Made by a program: the position numbers and the translations under genes. A stretch of DNA of 9,866 nt from Synechococcus sp. HW_metabat.54 (lineage in GTDB: Bacteria > Cyanobacteriota > Cyanobacteriia > PCC-6307 > Cyanobiaceae), in NCBI GenBank assembly GCA_018623675.1, contig JAAZVJ010000023.1:1-9866 (forward strand). Direction: 5' to 3'. The notes beneath the pieces are model-generated. The model was not told where the DNA came from. It saw only the letters and a list, made by a program, of their open reading frames with translations, and did no database searches. This document shows positions 1-7,404 of the stretch, one piece after another. The number at the start of each line of letters is the position of its first letter. Position 1 is the first letter of the stretch.

Positions 1-668
1 ATGATGGCATCAATGCCGGGATGCAGGATCGGACCTCCGGAGGCCACGGCGTAACCGGTCGACCCCGTGGGAGTGGCCAAGATCAAGCCATCACCACGCA
101 CCTGATCCACCACTTCACCATCAATCTCCAATTCGAGAATGCAAGTGGGAGCAAGGTCTTCACGGTGAGGACGCAAATAGATGTCGTTCAAGGCCCAGTG
201 GCGCTCCGGAGCCTCGCCCCCCTGTTCCGTTGCGAGCCCTCGGCCCTGCTCCAAAGCACAGCGCAGGTCACTGCCGTGGTGAACCGTGGCTTCCAACATC
301 ATGCGGCGCTCCACCGCAAATTGATCGTCCATCAATCGCCGCCACAAATCCGGACCACCCAACAGGGCAGGGTCATGGGTCAGGAATCCCAGGTGCCCGC
401 CCACGTTGAAGCACAAGATCGGCACCTCATGAACGGCGAGGTGCCGTGCCGCGCCCAGCACCGTGCCATCACCACCAAGCACCACCGCAAGGTCGGGAAG
501 TTCTGGCTGCGTTGCCAGTAAGCCTGGATAGGGGTCGGCCGTCTTGCCGCTCATGGCAAGGGTGACTTCAGCACCCAAGGAGGCCAGATCTTTGGCACAA
601 CGCCGAGCCTCCCTGAGAGCCACAGGGCTGTCGGCTCGGTAGATCAACCAAACCCGATCAAGGCGCAT
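1..668 (-). CDS. nadK: NAD kinase, 3'-truncated by the window edge
   Basis: This gene encodes the cytosolic ATP- or polyphosphate-dependent kinase that phosphorylates NAD to NADP and so sets the NADP pool used by photosynthesis and biosynthesis. I translated it by hand from an ATG at 668-666, and 222 codons lie in the window. Visible motifs are GGDGT at about residues 65-69 (catalytic Asp67), GGHLGF soon after, ALND where the family usually has an NE pair, and the NAD-binding stretch [20 protein letters not shown] near the left edge. The visible part stops within PGIDAI, which normally leads into the last 80 or so residues, so the protein is cut by the edge and not broken. Its start lies 18 bases after the ndhE stop, so it is probably cotranscribed with the ndh genes. 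No clear Shine-Dalgarno sequence precedes it. Cyanobacteria often carry two NAD kinases; which type this is cannot be settled here. Confidence 0.95.
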   Translation of the reverse strand, partial: MRLDRVWLIYRADSPVALREARRCAKDLASLGAEVTLAMSGKTADPYPGLLATQPELPDLAVVLGGDGTVLGAARHLAVHEVPILCFNVGGHLGFLTHDPALLGGPDLWRRLMDDQFAVERRMMLEATVHHGSDLRCALEQGRGLATEQGGEAPERHWALNDIYLRPHREDLAPTCILELEIDGEVVDQVRGDGLILATPTGSTGYAVASGGPILHPGIDAI

Positions 669-686
669 GGGGCAGAGGCGCCGGGC

Positions 687-1016
687 CTACCAGCGCAGCA
701 GGTTGAAACGTTCCATATCCACTGTGACGCGGTTCCGGTAAAGCGACAGCAAGATCGCCAAACCGACCGCCGCTTCTGCAGCCGCCACAGTGATCACAAA
801 CACCGCAAACACCTGACCACGAATCAGATCGCCATCCACGTAAGAGGAAAAGGCCATCAGGTTGATGTTCACGGCGTTGAGCATCAACTCAATGCTCATC
901 AACACGCGAACAGCGTTGCGGCTGTTGATCAGTCCCCACACACCGGTGCAGAACAGCACTGCAGCCAAGAGCAGATAGGCCTCGAGGGGCACAGAACCGT
1001 TCAGCAGCTCAGACAT
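687..1016 (-). CDS. ndhE: NAD(P)H-quinone oxidoreductase subunit 4L (NdhE, NuoK homologue)
   Basis: NdhE is a small membrane subunit of thylakoid NDH-1, homologous to bacterial NuoK and mitochondrial ND4L, and forms part of the proton-translocating arm. The 109-residue product is near the usual length and has three hydrophobic helices at about residues 10-30, 36-58 and 66-92. Two membrane-buried glutamates typical of NuoK are present: Glu43 in [18 protein letters not shown] and Glu81 in [14 protein letters not shown]. The hydrophilic C-terminus ends MERFNLLRW. It starts with ATG at 1016, 39 bases after the ndhG stop, and is followed after 18 bases by nadK. No good Shine-Dalgarno sequence is visible, so translation may depend on coupling or on leader features not recognisable here. 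The family assignment is firm. Confidence 0.97.
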   Translation of the reverse strand: MSELLNGSVPLEAYLLLAAVLFCTGVWGLINSRNAVRVLMSIELMLNAVNINLMAFSSYVDGDLIRGQVFAVFVITVAAAEAAVGLAILLSLYRNRVTVDMERFNLLRW

Positions 1017-1055
1017 GGGGAAGGATCAGGGACGAGAAGAACAGTCGAAAAGAAT

Positions 1056-1658
1056 TCAGGAAGGAGGTTGGTCCACCAACAGCGGCGTACGCGATTTTTC
1101 AATCAACCCTTGATCAGCAGCTTGACCAGTGCCCAAGTCGGTGGCCTGAACATCACGACGGGCCAACACGATGGCGCCAATCATGGCCATCAGCAGCAGC
1201 ACGGAGGCCAACTCGAAGGGAAGCAGGTAATCGGTAAAGAGGTGCTCACCGATGCGCACCGTGGATCCTTCGCCGACGGCCTGCGGCCCTGGAACAGCCC
1301 AGGGCGTCGTGAGCGCGACGCGCACCAGGAGCGCGAACAATCCGGCACAGACGCCACCCGAGAGCAAGCGACGCGTCTGCAGCCCAGGGATTGGAGCAAG
1401 ATCCTCGCGTTTGTTCACGAGCATGATCGCGAACAGGATCAAGACATTGACCGCACCCACGTAAACCAGCACTTGGGCTGCGGCCACAAAGCTGGCATTG
1501 AGAAGCAGATACAGACCAGCCACGGCCATGAAGACCCCGCCTAACAGGAAAGCGGAGTAAACGATGTTGCTCAGCAGCACAACGCCAAGGCCGCCGATGG
1601 CAACAACGGCTGCGAGCACAAGGAAACAAATGAGCTGGGTGGACGCAGCAATGGTCAT
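1056..1658 (-). CDS. ndhG: NAD(P)H-quinone oxidoreductase subunit 6 (NdhG, NuoJ homologue)
   Basis: NdhG is a membrane subunit of NDH-1, homologous to NuoJ/ND6, sitting between NdhA and NdhE in the membrane arm. The 200-residue product has about five hydrophobic segments, at roughly residues 8-28, 32-54, 60-81, 98-116 and 143-166. The conserved third helix is seen as [18 protein letters not shown]. The C-terminal 30 or so residues are hydrophilic and look poorly constrained. Its ATG at 1658 overlaps the ndhI stop by four bases (ATGA on the minus strand), which indicates translational coupling. A strong Shine-Dalgarno sequence, AAGGAGG, lies ten bases upstream inside the ndhI coding sequence and fixes this start. 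The order ndhA-ndhI-ndhG-ndhE is the standard cyanobacterial arrangement. Confidence 0.97.
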   Translation of the reverse strand: MTIAASTQLICFLVLAAVVAIGGLGVVLLSNIVYSAFLLGGVFMAVAGLYLLLNASFVAAAQVLVYVGAVNVLILFAIMLVNKREDLAPIPGLQTRRLLSGGVCAGLFALLVRVALTTPWAVPGPQAVGEGSTVRIGEHLFTDYLLPFELASVLLLMAMIGAIVLARRDVQATDLGTGQAADQGLIEKSRTPLLVDQPPS

Positions 1659-2299
1659 CCTGCGTTCTCCTCCTTGCTGGGGGCAGTTGCTGAGGATTCT
1701 CCCCCATCCGCTGCCGGCTTGGGCGTGGATGCCAACACCTGGTCAGGCAACTGACCCGCCCGAGGACGCTTTGGATCGACACCATGGGGATCCATTTCCC
1801 CTGCCGGCAGGTAAGCCAACTCGCGCAAGGGCTGAACGGAGGGATCGGTCGTCACGCTGGTCGGGAGGCGGCCCAGGGCGACGTTGTCGAAGTTGAGGCT
1901 GTGGCGATCAAACGCCGCCAGCTCGTACTCCTCCGTCATCGACAGGCAATTGGTGGGGCAATACTCCACGCAATTACCGCAAAAAATGCAGACTCCGAAG
2001 TCGATCGAGTAATTCCGCAACTCCTTCTTCTTCGTCGCCTTGTTCATCACCCAATCGACCACCGGCAGGTTGATGGGGCAGACGCGCACACACACCTCAC
2101 AGGCGATGCACTTGTCGAACTCGTAGTGAATCCGGCCTCGGTAACGCTCCGAGGGGATCAACTTCTCGTAGGGGTACTGCACCGTCACCGGACGGCGCTG
2201 CATGTGATCGAAGGTAACCGCCAATCCCTGGGTCAGGTTCTTGGCAGCGTCGACGGCATCCCTGGTGTAGTCACCAACCTGCTTGAGAAATCCAAACAT
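1655..2299 (-). CDS. ndhI: NAD(P)H-quinone oxidoreductase subunit I, two [4Fe-4S] clusters
   Basis: NdhI is the peripheral iron-sulfur subunit of NDH-1, related to NuoI, which passes electrons towards the quinone site. In cyanobacteria it also lies near the ferredoxin docking region, because the complex lacks the NADH-oxidising module. The 214-residue protein shows two full cluster motifs: Cys64, 67, 70 and 74 in [12 protein letters not shown], and Cys104, 107, 110 and 114 in [12 protein letters not shown]. The N-terminal 30 or so residues should form the amphipathic membrane-contact helix. The tail after about residue 170 is rich in Pro, Ala, Ser and Glu and is probably disordered and lineage-specific. 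It starts with ATG at 2299, 51 bases after ndhA, behind a pyrimidine-rich leader without a good Shine-Dalgarno. The last codons carry the ribosome binding site of ndhG. Confidence 0.98.
   Translation of the reverse strand: MFGFLKQVGDYTRDAVDAAKNLTQGLAVTFDHMQRRPVTVQYPYEKLIPSERYRGRIHYEFDKCIACEVCVRVCPINLPVVDWVMNKATKKKELRNYSIDFGVCIFCGNCVEYCPTNCLSMTEEYELAAFDRHSLNFDNVALGRLPTSVTTDPSVQPLRELAYLPAGEMDPHGVDPKRPRAGQLPDQVLASTPKPAADGGESSATAPSKEENAG
1669..1675 (-). promoter_or_regulatory. Strong Shine-Dalgarno sequence for ndhG inside ndhI
   Basis: On the minus strand this reads AAGGAGG, ten bases before the ndhG ATG at 1658. It falls in the ndhI codons for Ser-Lys-Glu-Glu near the C-terminus. It is the only near-consensus Shine-Dalgarno I see before a gene in the window and, with the four-base ATGA overlap, it decides the ndhG start. 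Confidence 0.8.
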
Positions 2300-2350
2300 G
2301 ACCTGGGCTCGGGGAAAACGATGGGCGGAGGGGAAGGGAGAGCAGCGGCT

Positions 2351-3511
2351 TTAGCCGCCAAAGGCCACAGGGAAGGCCAGTTTGAGGGCTGCGGTGACAA
2401 GGAGATTCACCAGCGCAAGGGGAAGCAAGAACTTCCAACCCAGGTTGAGCAGCTGATCGATGCGCACCCGAGGGGTGGTCCACCGCAACAGGATGGCGAA
2501 AAACACCAGCAGGTAGGCCTTCAGCACGGTCATCACAATGCCCACAGTTCCCGTGATCACCTGCACGAGAGGAGCATCAACGGATTGCCCCATCCAGCCC
2601 GCAAGCCACTCCACTGGAATAGGGAAGCCCCAACCACCCAGATACAGCACCGACACCAGCAGAGCTGATAGCACCAGGTTGATGTAACTGCCGAGATAGA
2701 AGAGGGCAAATTTCATGCCGGCGTATTCGGTCTGGTAGCCAGCCACCAGTTCTTCTTCGGCTTCCGGCAAATCGAACGGCAGACGCTCGCATTCGGCCAG
2801 AGCGCAGATCCAGAAGATCAGGAATCCAACCGGTTGGCGCCAAATATTCCAACTGAGCAGGCCTGCGCCCGTCTGCTGATTGACGATGTCGATGGTGCTG
2901 AGCGAATTGCTCATCATCACGATCGCGAGCACCGCCAGGGCCAAAGGGATTTCGTAACTGATCGATTGCGCTGCAGCGCGAAGACCACCCAGCAAGGAGT
3001 ACTTGTTGTTGGAGGCGTACCCGCTCATCAGCAAGCCAATGGGCTGAATGCTGCTGAGGGAGATCCAAAGGAAGATGCCAACGCCAACATTGCTGACCAG
3101 TAGGTTCTGGCCAAAGGGAACGATCAGCCAGGAGAGGATCACCGGCACGACCACCAGCACCGGCCCCAGGGTGAACAGCAAGCTGTCAGCCCTGGCCGGA
3201 ATGATGTCTTCCTTGACCAGCAGCTTGAGGCCATCGGCGAGGGGCTGCAGCACACCCAGGGCACCGGCGTACTCCGGTCCAATCCGCTGCTGAACAGCGG
3301 CGGAGATTTTGCGTTCAAGCCAAACGGTGACCAGCACGCCCACCACTGCGGCGACCAGCACCAGAAGCATTGGCAGGGGAAGCCAAATCAAATGGGCGAC
3401 GTCCGGAGCCAGGCCGAGTCCTTCCAAAGCCTGGCTGAAGCTGCGTTCCAGGTCGAGGCCGGGGCTCACCAAGGCCGTCGTTGTGGTGGCGAGGGGGGTC
3501 ACCATGTTCAC
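2351..3511 (-). CDS. ndhA: NAD(P)H-quinone oxidoreductase subunit 1 (NdhA, NuoH homologue)
   Basis: NdhA is the NDH-1 membrane subunit that forms much of the plastoquinone site at the junction with the peripheral arm, homologous to NuoH/ND1. The product is 386 residues from GTG at 3511, or 384 from an in-frame ATG at 3505; family members are about 370. Hallmarks are [20 protein letters not shown] followed by LVKEDI, then [20 protein letters not shown] and [12 protein letters not shown], the charged loop facing the quinone cavity. About eight hydrophobic segments follow the first at residues 46-66. The first 40 residues are hydrophilic and variable. The leader from gltA is only 18 bases and has no clear Shine-Dalgarno, so the choice between GTG and ATG is open; I prefer the ATG slightly but give the longer extent. 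Confidence 0.97.
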   Translation of the reverse strand: MNMVTPLATTTTALVSPGLDLERSFSQALEGLGLAPDVAHLIWLPLPMLLVLVAAVVGVLVTVWLERKISAAVQQRIGPEYAGALGVLQPLADGLKLLVKEDIIPARADSLLFTLGPVLVVVPVILSWLIVPFGQNLLVSNVGVGIFLWISLSSIQPIGLLMSGYASNNKYSLLGGLRAAAQSISYEIPLALAVLAIVMMSNSLSTIDIVNQQTGAGLLSWNIWRQPVGFLIFWICALAECERLPFDLPEAEEELVAGYQTEYAGMKFALFYLGSYINLVLSALLVSVLYLGGWGFPIPVEWLAGWMGQSVDAPLVQVITGTVGIVMTVLKAYLLVFFAILLRWTTPRVRIDQLLNLGWKFLLPLALVNLLVTAALKLAFPVAFGG

Positions 3512-3529
3512 GGGTGAGATGGAAGCAAC

Positions 3530-4726
3530 TTAGGCGCCCGCAGCCGGAACTCGACTTTCAAGCGGGATCCAGCTGCGCTTCTCGCTGCCTGTATAGATCT
3601 GAGAAGGGCGAAAAATCCTGTTGGCGCCAAGCTGTTCTCGCCAGTGGGCCAACCAGCCCGCGACCCGGGAAATGGCAAACACAGGCGTGAACAGATCTCT
3701 CGGAATCCCCAACTTGCGATACACGAGGCCGGAATAGAAGTCGACGTTGGGGTAGATCCCCTTGGGGCCGAGCCTGGTTTCTGCGGCGGCTTCCAATGCA
3801 CGAGCGACGTCGTAAAGCTCGTCATGACCAAAACGATCGAACATCTCCTCAGCGAGGGACTGCAAAATCACCGCCCGGGGATCTTTGACCCGATATTCCC
3901 GATGGCCAAAGCCCATCACCTTGCGCTTGTTGGCGATCGCATCATCGAGATAGGCCGCGGCCTGCTCGGGTGAGCCGATCTCTTCGAGCATCGCCAGCAC
4001 GTCTTCATTCGCCCCTCCATGCAGGGGGCCAGCAAGGGTGCCAACGGCAGAGGCCACGACGGCGTAAGGGTCGGTGAGGGTGCTGGCAGTCACCCGCGCA
4101 CTGAAGGTGCTGGCATTCAGGCTGTGCTCGGCATGGAGCATCAGACAACGATCAAAAATTCGTGCCGCGAAGGGGTCGGGTTCCCGCTCGGTGAGCATGT
4201 AGAGGAAGTTGGCCGAATAAGCGAGGTCGTCGCGGGGCTGAATCGGATCCTGGCCCTTCCGGATCAACTGGAATGCGGCCACCATCGTGGGGATCTTGGC
4301 GATCAGCCTCACCACAGCTGCGTAGATGTATTTGGGATCGTCGATTGCCCGACGGGAATAAAACAGCCCCAACGACGCAGCACTCGACTGGAGCGCATCC
4401 ATGGGATGGCCCGTGGCGGGGAAGCACTTCATCATGTCGCGCACCCGAAAGCTGACGCGGCGGTGCATCTGCACCTCATGTTCAAAGGCTTTGAGCTGAT
4501 CAGCGGTGGGCAGCTCACCCCAAATCAGCAAATAAGCGGTTTCAAGAAAGGTGCTCTCAGCAGCGAGTTCCTCGAGTGGGTAGCCGCGATACGAAAGGCG
4601 ACCAACCTGGCCATCGATATCGCAGATCGACGACTGCGTCGCTGGAACGCCATCCAGCCCGGGGCGGAACACAAGCCCTGTCCGCTCGTGGCGGATTTCA
4701 TCTCCGGAAGCCTGTGCCACCCCCAA
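3530..4726 (-). CDS. gltA: Citrate synthase, short type without the N-terminal regulatory domain
   Basis: This enzyme condenses acetyl-CoA and oxaloacetate to citrate and commits carbon to the oxidative TCA branch that supplies 2-oxoglutarate for nitrogen assimilation. The catalytic triad is visible: His236 in GPLHGGANEDVLAML, His275 in MGFGHREYRVKDPRA, and Asp329 in IYPNVDFYSGLVYRKLGIP. HAEHSLNASTFSAR matches the substrate-binding helix. At 398 residues it lacks the longer N-terminal domain of the NADH-inhibited E. coli enzyme. The longest frame opens with TTG at 4726. A GTG two codons later (4720) has AGG six bases upstream and is a plausible real start; no in-frame ATG is suitable. It lies 39 bases after sixA and 18 before ndhA, so it probably shares their transcript. 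Methylcitrate synthase is a homologous alternative, but no prp genes are nearby. Confidence 0.95.
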   Translation of the reverse strand: MGVAQASGDEIRHERTGLVFRPGLDGVPATQSSICDIDGQVGRLSYRGYPLEELAAESTFLETAYLLIWGELPTADQLKAFEHEVQMHRRVSFRVRDMMKCFPATGHPMDALQSSAASLGLFYSRRAIDDPKYIYAAVVRLIAKIPTMVAAFQLIRKGQDPIQPRDDLAYSANFLYMLTEREPDPFAARIFDRCLMLHAEHSLNASTFSARVTASTLTDPYAVVASAVGTLAGPLHGGANEDVLAMLEEIGSPEQAAAYLDDAIANKRKVMGFGHREYRVKDPRAVILQSLAEEMFDRFGHDELYDVARALEAAAETRLGPKGIYPNVDFYSGLVYRKLGIPRDLFTPVFAISRVAGWLAHWREQLGANRIFRPSQIYTGSEKRSWIPLESRVPAAGA

Positions 4727-4765
4727 CCTGCATCTTCAGATCAACCTAATCGGCTCCGCGCAGCA

Positions 4766-5263
4766 TCAGCCCTTGGGCACCATCAGCCCTGGCCGCAGCA
4801 ATGCCTCCAGCTGAGCAGTCCCTGGCTGCCAGGCCAACGCAAAAGGGGCGCGCAGATGCAGCAAACCTGCCTTGCGCAAGCGCAACGTTTGCGGGGGAAT
4901 CCCCAGCAGCGTTGCAGCCAAGCCGCTGAGGTCGGGCTCATGACCCACCAACAGACAGCTTTCGCTGACGCCCTGCAGAACGTCGAGAGGCGAACCCCCT
5001 GGCGCCAGGTGCGGCGAGAGCTCGGGAGGAGGCGCTACACCTGCATCGTGGGCCAGCATTGCCGTCTCCAGAGCGCGGCGATACGGACTTGCAATCAGGC
5101 GCTCCGCTCGCAAGCCATGGGCAGCCAGATGGGCCAGGACCGCCTTGGTGCGCTGTCGACCCCGGGTCGTGAGTGGGCGATCGCAATGATCCAGGCCGTT
5201 GATGCGTTCCTTGGCAATGCCATGGCGCAGCAGGAACAGGTCAACCCATGTGCAGGAGGACAC
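4766..5263 (-). CDS. sixA: SixA-type phosphohistidine phosphatase, histidine phosphatase superfamily
   Basis: SixA proteins are small cytosolic phosphatases that remove phosphate from histidine, classically from the HPt domain of ArcB in E. coli; the cyanobacterial target is unknown. With a GTG start at 5263 the product is 165 residues, close to the family length. The order of motifs fits: LFLLRHGIAKERI with nucleophile His14, CDRPLTTRGRQRT, ASPYRRALETA with Arg62, and LLVGHEPDLSGLAA with His108. The open frame continues 76 codons upstream, but that part lies wholly inside the DUF3352 gene in another frame and has no homologous look, so I place the start at the last in-frame GTG before the catalytic core. 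The start therefore overlaps the upstream gene by 23 bases. No Shine-Dalgarno is evident, so translational coupling is likely. Confidence 0.88.
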   Translation of the reverse strand: MSSCTWVDLFLLRHGIAKERINGLDHCDRPLTTRGRQRTKAVLAHLAAHGLRAERLIASPYRRALETAMLAHDAGVAPPPELSPHLAPGGSPLDVLQGVSESCLLVGHEPDLSGLAATLLGIPPQTLRLRKAGLLHLRAPFALAWQPGTAQLEALLRPGLMVPKG

Positions 5264-6893
5264 GCAGCCGCAGAGTGTCGCTACCACCAGATTGATCCCG
5301 AGCCAGGGGTTTGTCAGACACCGAATCAGACGCACGAGCCGGACCCACGGCCATGGCCAGCCCCTGAACAGGCTCCAAGAGTGAGCGACCGGCCACGGTT
5401 TGCACGAGGGCCCAAGGACGCCAGCGCTGCAACTGATCGCGGCTGAGAGACGCTGCCAAGGCCAGTTGCTGAGGCAGTGCATCCTCGCCATCTGCGAGAC
5501 GTTTCAACTGCTGCAGACGTGGCTGAAGCGCCTTCTCGTCACGGCGTTGCTGGAGAGCATCCAAGCTCTCGCCCCACCAGGACTGGCTCCCTTCCTTGTC
5601 GAGCGCCACAGCCAACTGAGCTTGAAGCGACTCCGAGCCATGGCTGCGCTTGCGCGTTAGACGGGTCCAAACCGTGAGTGGCCCTCGATCCGACTCCAAC
5701 GACGAGCCCACAAGACCTTGCTCTTGAAGTGCAGCATCAACCAACTCAGTGGCGGGATGACCAGCGCGGGTACCCAGCAGCCATCCCTGAGGCTGCTGTT
5801 CCCAGAGCAACGGACCATCGGTATGGGTCGCAATCGCATCAAGAGCAGGTGCCCCCAGGGCCTTCAACTGGGCCTTGAGCACAGAGCCAATCCACTGGGC
5901 CTGGGGGTCCTGACTTGAAGCCTCCAACAAGCCAGTGGGGTTGCTGAGCAGCGCGAGCGCATCAGCATTTCCCCCTGCAGAGGCCAACAAAGCATCCGAT
6001 GCCACTGATGCCGCGGATCCGGAAGCTTTCACCACAGGCGATCGGAAGCGGAGCATGCCATCAACACTCAAATCGGGCCCTTGGAAGCCAAGGGCCGCCA
6101 CCAGACCCTCGAGATCGGGGTGGGTCACCACGTCCTGGGGCATTCCCAACCAAGTGCTGAGGGCCTCAGGCGAGGCGGTTAACAAGGCGACCCCGTCCCC
6201 CAGTTGCGTCAGTCGTTTCTGGAGATCAACATCGCCAAGCTGATGGAGGTCATCAAGCTGCGACACATCCAAGGCCTGCTCCAGAACCCCCCTGCCCGAG
6301 GCCAGCAACAGCAAGTCGTCGTCGATCAAGGCGGTAGCCAGCGGCTGCGGTTCACGGCCCAACAGGGCTCCACGGCCGCTGATCACTCCCATACCGCGGT
6401 AGCGACTGATCTGCAGATCCGTGCCAGCCAGACTGCGGGTTTGCCAAAACCGCTGCAGGAAGCGCTTGGCACCATCCTGATCGCGACTTGAGAGGGCCAG
6501 AACCCAGCCCAAACGATCGCCACCCGCCCCCGCATCCAAGAGAGAGAGGCTCACCTGGGGACCAATCCAATCAGCGAGTTCATCGCTGAACTCAAGGCCC
6601 GCCAAGGCAAAAGCCCCATCCCGCAATTGCTGCACCGTGTCGCGAGCAGCACGGCGCTGTTTCGTTGGCGCAACCGCCTGGGCATAGGCAGGAAGCCGGC
6701 CGGGGTCGACCAACCAATGCAAGCTCAACGCTGACTGACGCGGCACAAAGCGAGCGGCTCGAGGCAACGCAAGAGGCTGCTGTGCCAAACGCAATGGACT
6801 TTGTTGCGCCATCGCCCACCACACCCCTGTCGCCAAGGTGAGCAGCACCACCACCGCGGCGGCAACAGCGAGAAGAAAGGAGCGGGCCTTCAT
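5241..6893 (-). CDS. DUF3352 protein, membrane-anchored, function unknown
   Basis: I recognise this 550-residue product as a DUF3352-type protein, a family of unknown function common in cyanobacteria. It begins MKARSFLLAVAAAVVVLL, a hydrophobic segment at about residues 6-28 ending WWAMAQQ. This is either an uncleaved anchor or a signal peptide with an AMA-QQ cleavage site, and it puts the rest outside the cytoplasm. The body follows the family pattern, starting with a conserved block around ARFVPRQSALSLHWLVDP, then alternating hydrophobic strands and Gln/Leu-rich helices such as SRDQDGAKRFLQRFWQ. I see no catalytic motif, metal site or cysteine cluster. The ATG at 6893 is well placed, 76 bases from the divergent rhodanese gene. 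The 3' end overlaps sixA by 23 bases. The family call is from memory of the pattern and should be checked by profile search. Confidence 0.82.
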   Translation of the reverse strand: MKARSFLLAVAAAVVVLLTLATGVWWAMAQQSPLRLAQQPLALPRAARFVPRQSALSLHWLVDPGRLPAYAQAVAPTKQRRAARDTVQQLRDGAFALAGLEFSDELADWIGPQVSLSLLDAGAGGDRLGWVLALSSRDQDGAKRFLQRFWQTRSLAGTDLQISRYRGMGVISGRGALLGREPQPLATALIDDDLLLLASGRGVLEQALDVSQLDDLHQLGDVDLQKRLTQLGDGVALLTASPEALSTWLGMPQDVVTHPDLEGLVAALGFQGPDLSVDGMLRFRSPVVKASGSAASVASDALLASAGGNADALALLSNPTGLLEASSQDPQAQWIGSVLKAQLKALGAPALDAIATHTDGPLLWEQQPQGWLLGTRAGHPATELVDAALQEQGLVGSSLESDRGPLTVWTRLTRKRSHGSESLQAQLAVALDKEGSQSWWGESLDALQQRRDEKALQPRLQQLKRLADGEDALPQQLALAASLSRDQLQRWRPWALVQTVAGRSLLEPVQGLAMAVGPARASDSVSDKPLARDQSGGSDTLRLRVLLHMG

Positions 6894-6969
6894 GGGCCGG
6901 CGAACAGGTCACTTGACGACATCTTTATCCATTCCGAGCCCAATGCCAGGGGCACGACAGAATCCGTCC
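6894..6969. promoter_or_regulatory. Divergent intergenic region between the DUF3352 and rhodanese genes
   Basis: These 76 bases separate the two divergent starts and must carry or overlap the upstream signals for the eight-gene minus-strand run and for the rhodanese-hrcA pair, unless promoters lie inside genes. I see a TTGACG at 6914-6919 on the plus strand and an AT-rich GGATAAAGAT on the minus strand (6921-6930), but neither has a convincing partner element at normal spacing. No operator is identified. Confidence 0.35.
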
Positions 6970-7332
6970 ATGCCCGACCCACGCTCTGAAGGCCTCCCCA
7001 GGCCCCTCACCGCCAAGGAACTGCAAGCTCTCTTGCAGTCATCCACCCCCCCTTTGGTGGTGGATGTACGCGAACAACAGGAGTTGGCCATGGCTGTTTT
7101 TCCGGGGGACGTGGTCCATTTGCCTTTGAGCAGCGCCCAGCAATGGATGGACGGTCTCCCGGCGCGCTTTAGTTCAGATCAAGATGTGGTTGTGCTCTGC
7201 CATGCGGGGGTGCGCAGCTGGCAATTCGGCTGCTGGCTGCTGGCCCAAATGCCAGAGCTGAAGGTTTGGAATTTGGAAGGGGGAATTGATGCCTGGAGCA
7301 CCCAGGTGGATTCCAGCGTTCCGCGCTACTAG
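6970..7332 (+). CDS. Single-domain rhodanese-like sulfurtransferase
   Basis: The 120-residue product is a single rhodanese domain, a fold that carries sulfur as a cysteine persulfide in thiosulfate detoxification, iron-sulfur or thiol metabolism. VVDVREQQE at residues 30-38 is the usual CH2A-type motif. The active-site loop CHAGVRS at 77-83 holds the catalytic Cys77, followed by a helix rich in aromatic residues (WQFGCWLL). NLEGGIDAW near the C-terminus matches the family signature. The length fits GlpE/PspE-sized proteins, but the physiological acceptor cannot be told from sequence. The frame is open further left to 6838, but that extension lies inside the divergent DUF3352 gene, so I start at the ATG beginning MPDPRSEGLPRP. 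It precedes hrcA by 72 bases on the same strand. Confidence 0.93.
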   Translation: MPDPRSEGLPRPLTAKELQALLQSSTPPLVVDVREQQELAMAVFPGDVVHLPLSSAQQWMDGLPARFSSDQDVVVLCHAGVRSWQFGCWLLAQMPELKVWNLEGGIDAWSTQVDSSVPRY

Positions 7333-7404
7333 GCCACGCAACTCAAGAGTGCGCCGCGAGGAACGGGACAAGGCCCGTACCATCGATCTGGTGGCATCAA
7401 ACAC

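Noticed and set aside
1784..2668. A 294-codon plus-strand open frame opposite ndhI and ndhA.
   Set aside because: It crosses two certain ndh genes; the His/Gln-rich product resembles no family and is a frame shadow.
4019..5446. A 475-codon plus-strand open frame opposite gltA, sixA and the end of the DUF3352 gene.
   Set aside because: It spans three well-supported genes on the other strand, its product shows no domain and is rich in Gln, Arg and Pro, and long antisense frames are expected in GC-rich coding DNA.
5264..5491. A 76-codon N-terminal extension of SixA with many Trp, Cys and Ser residues.
   Set aside because: It lies fully inside the DUF3352 coding sequence in another frame, and SixA proteins begin just before the LLRHG motif, which fits the GTG at 5263.
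6913..6930. Possible sigma-70 elements in the DUF3352/rhodanese gap: TTGACG on the plus strand and GGATAAAGAT on the minus strand.
   Set aside because: Neither has a plausible partner box at 16-18 bases, so no promoter can be named.
6838..6969. A 44-codon N-terminal extension of the rhodanese protein.
   Set aside because: Much of it overlaps the start of the divergent DUF3352 gene, and the domain plus a normal short N-terminus is complete from the ATG at 6970.
7341..7352. Short palindrome ACTC-AA-GAGT before hrcA.
   Set aside because: Four-base arms are expected by chance, and the two-base loop is too tight for an RNA hairpin.
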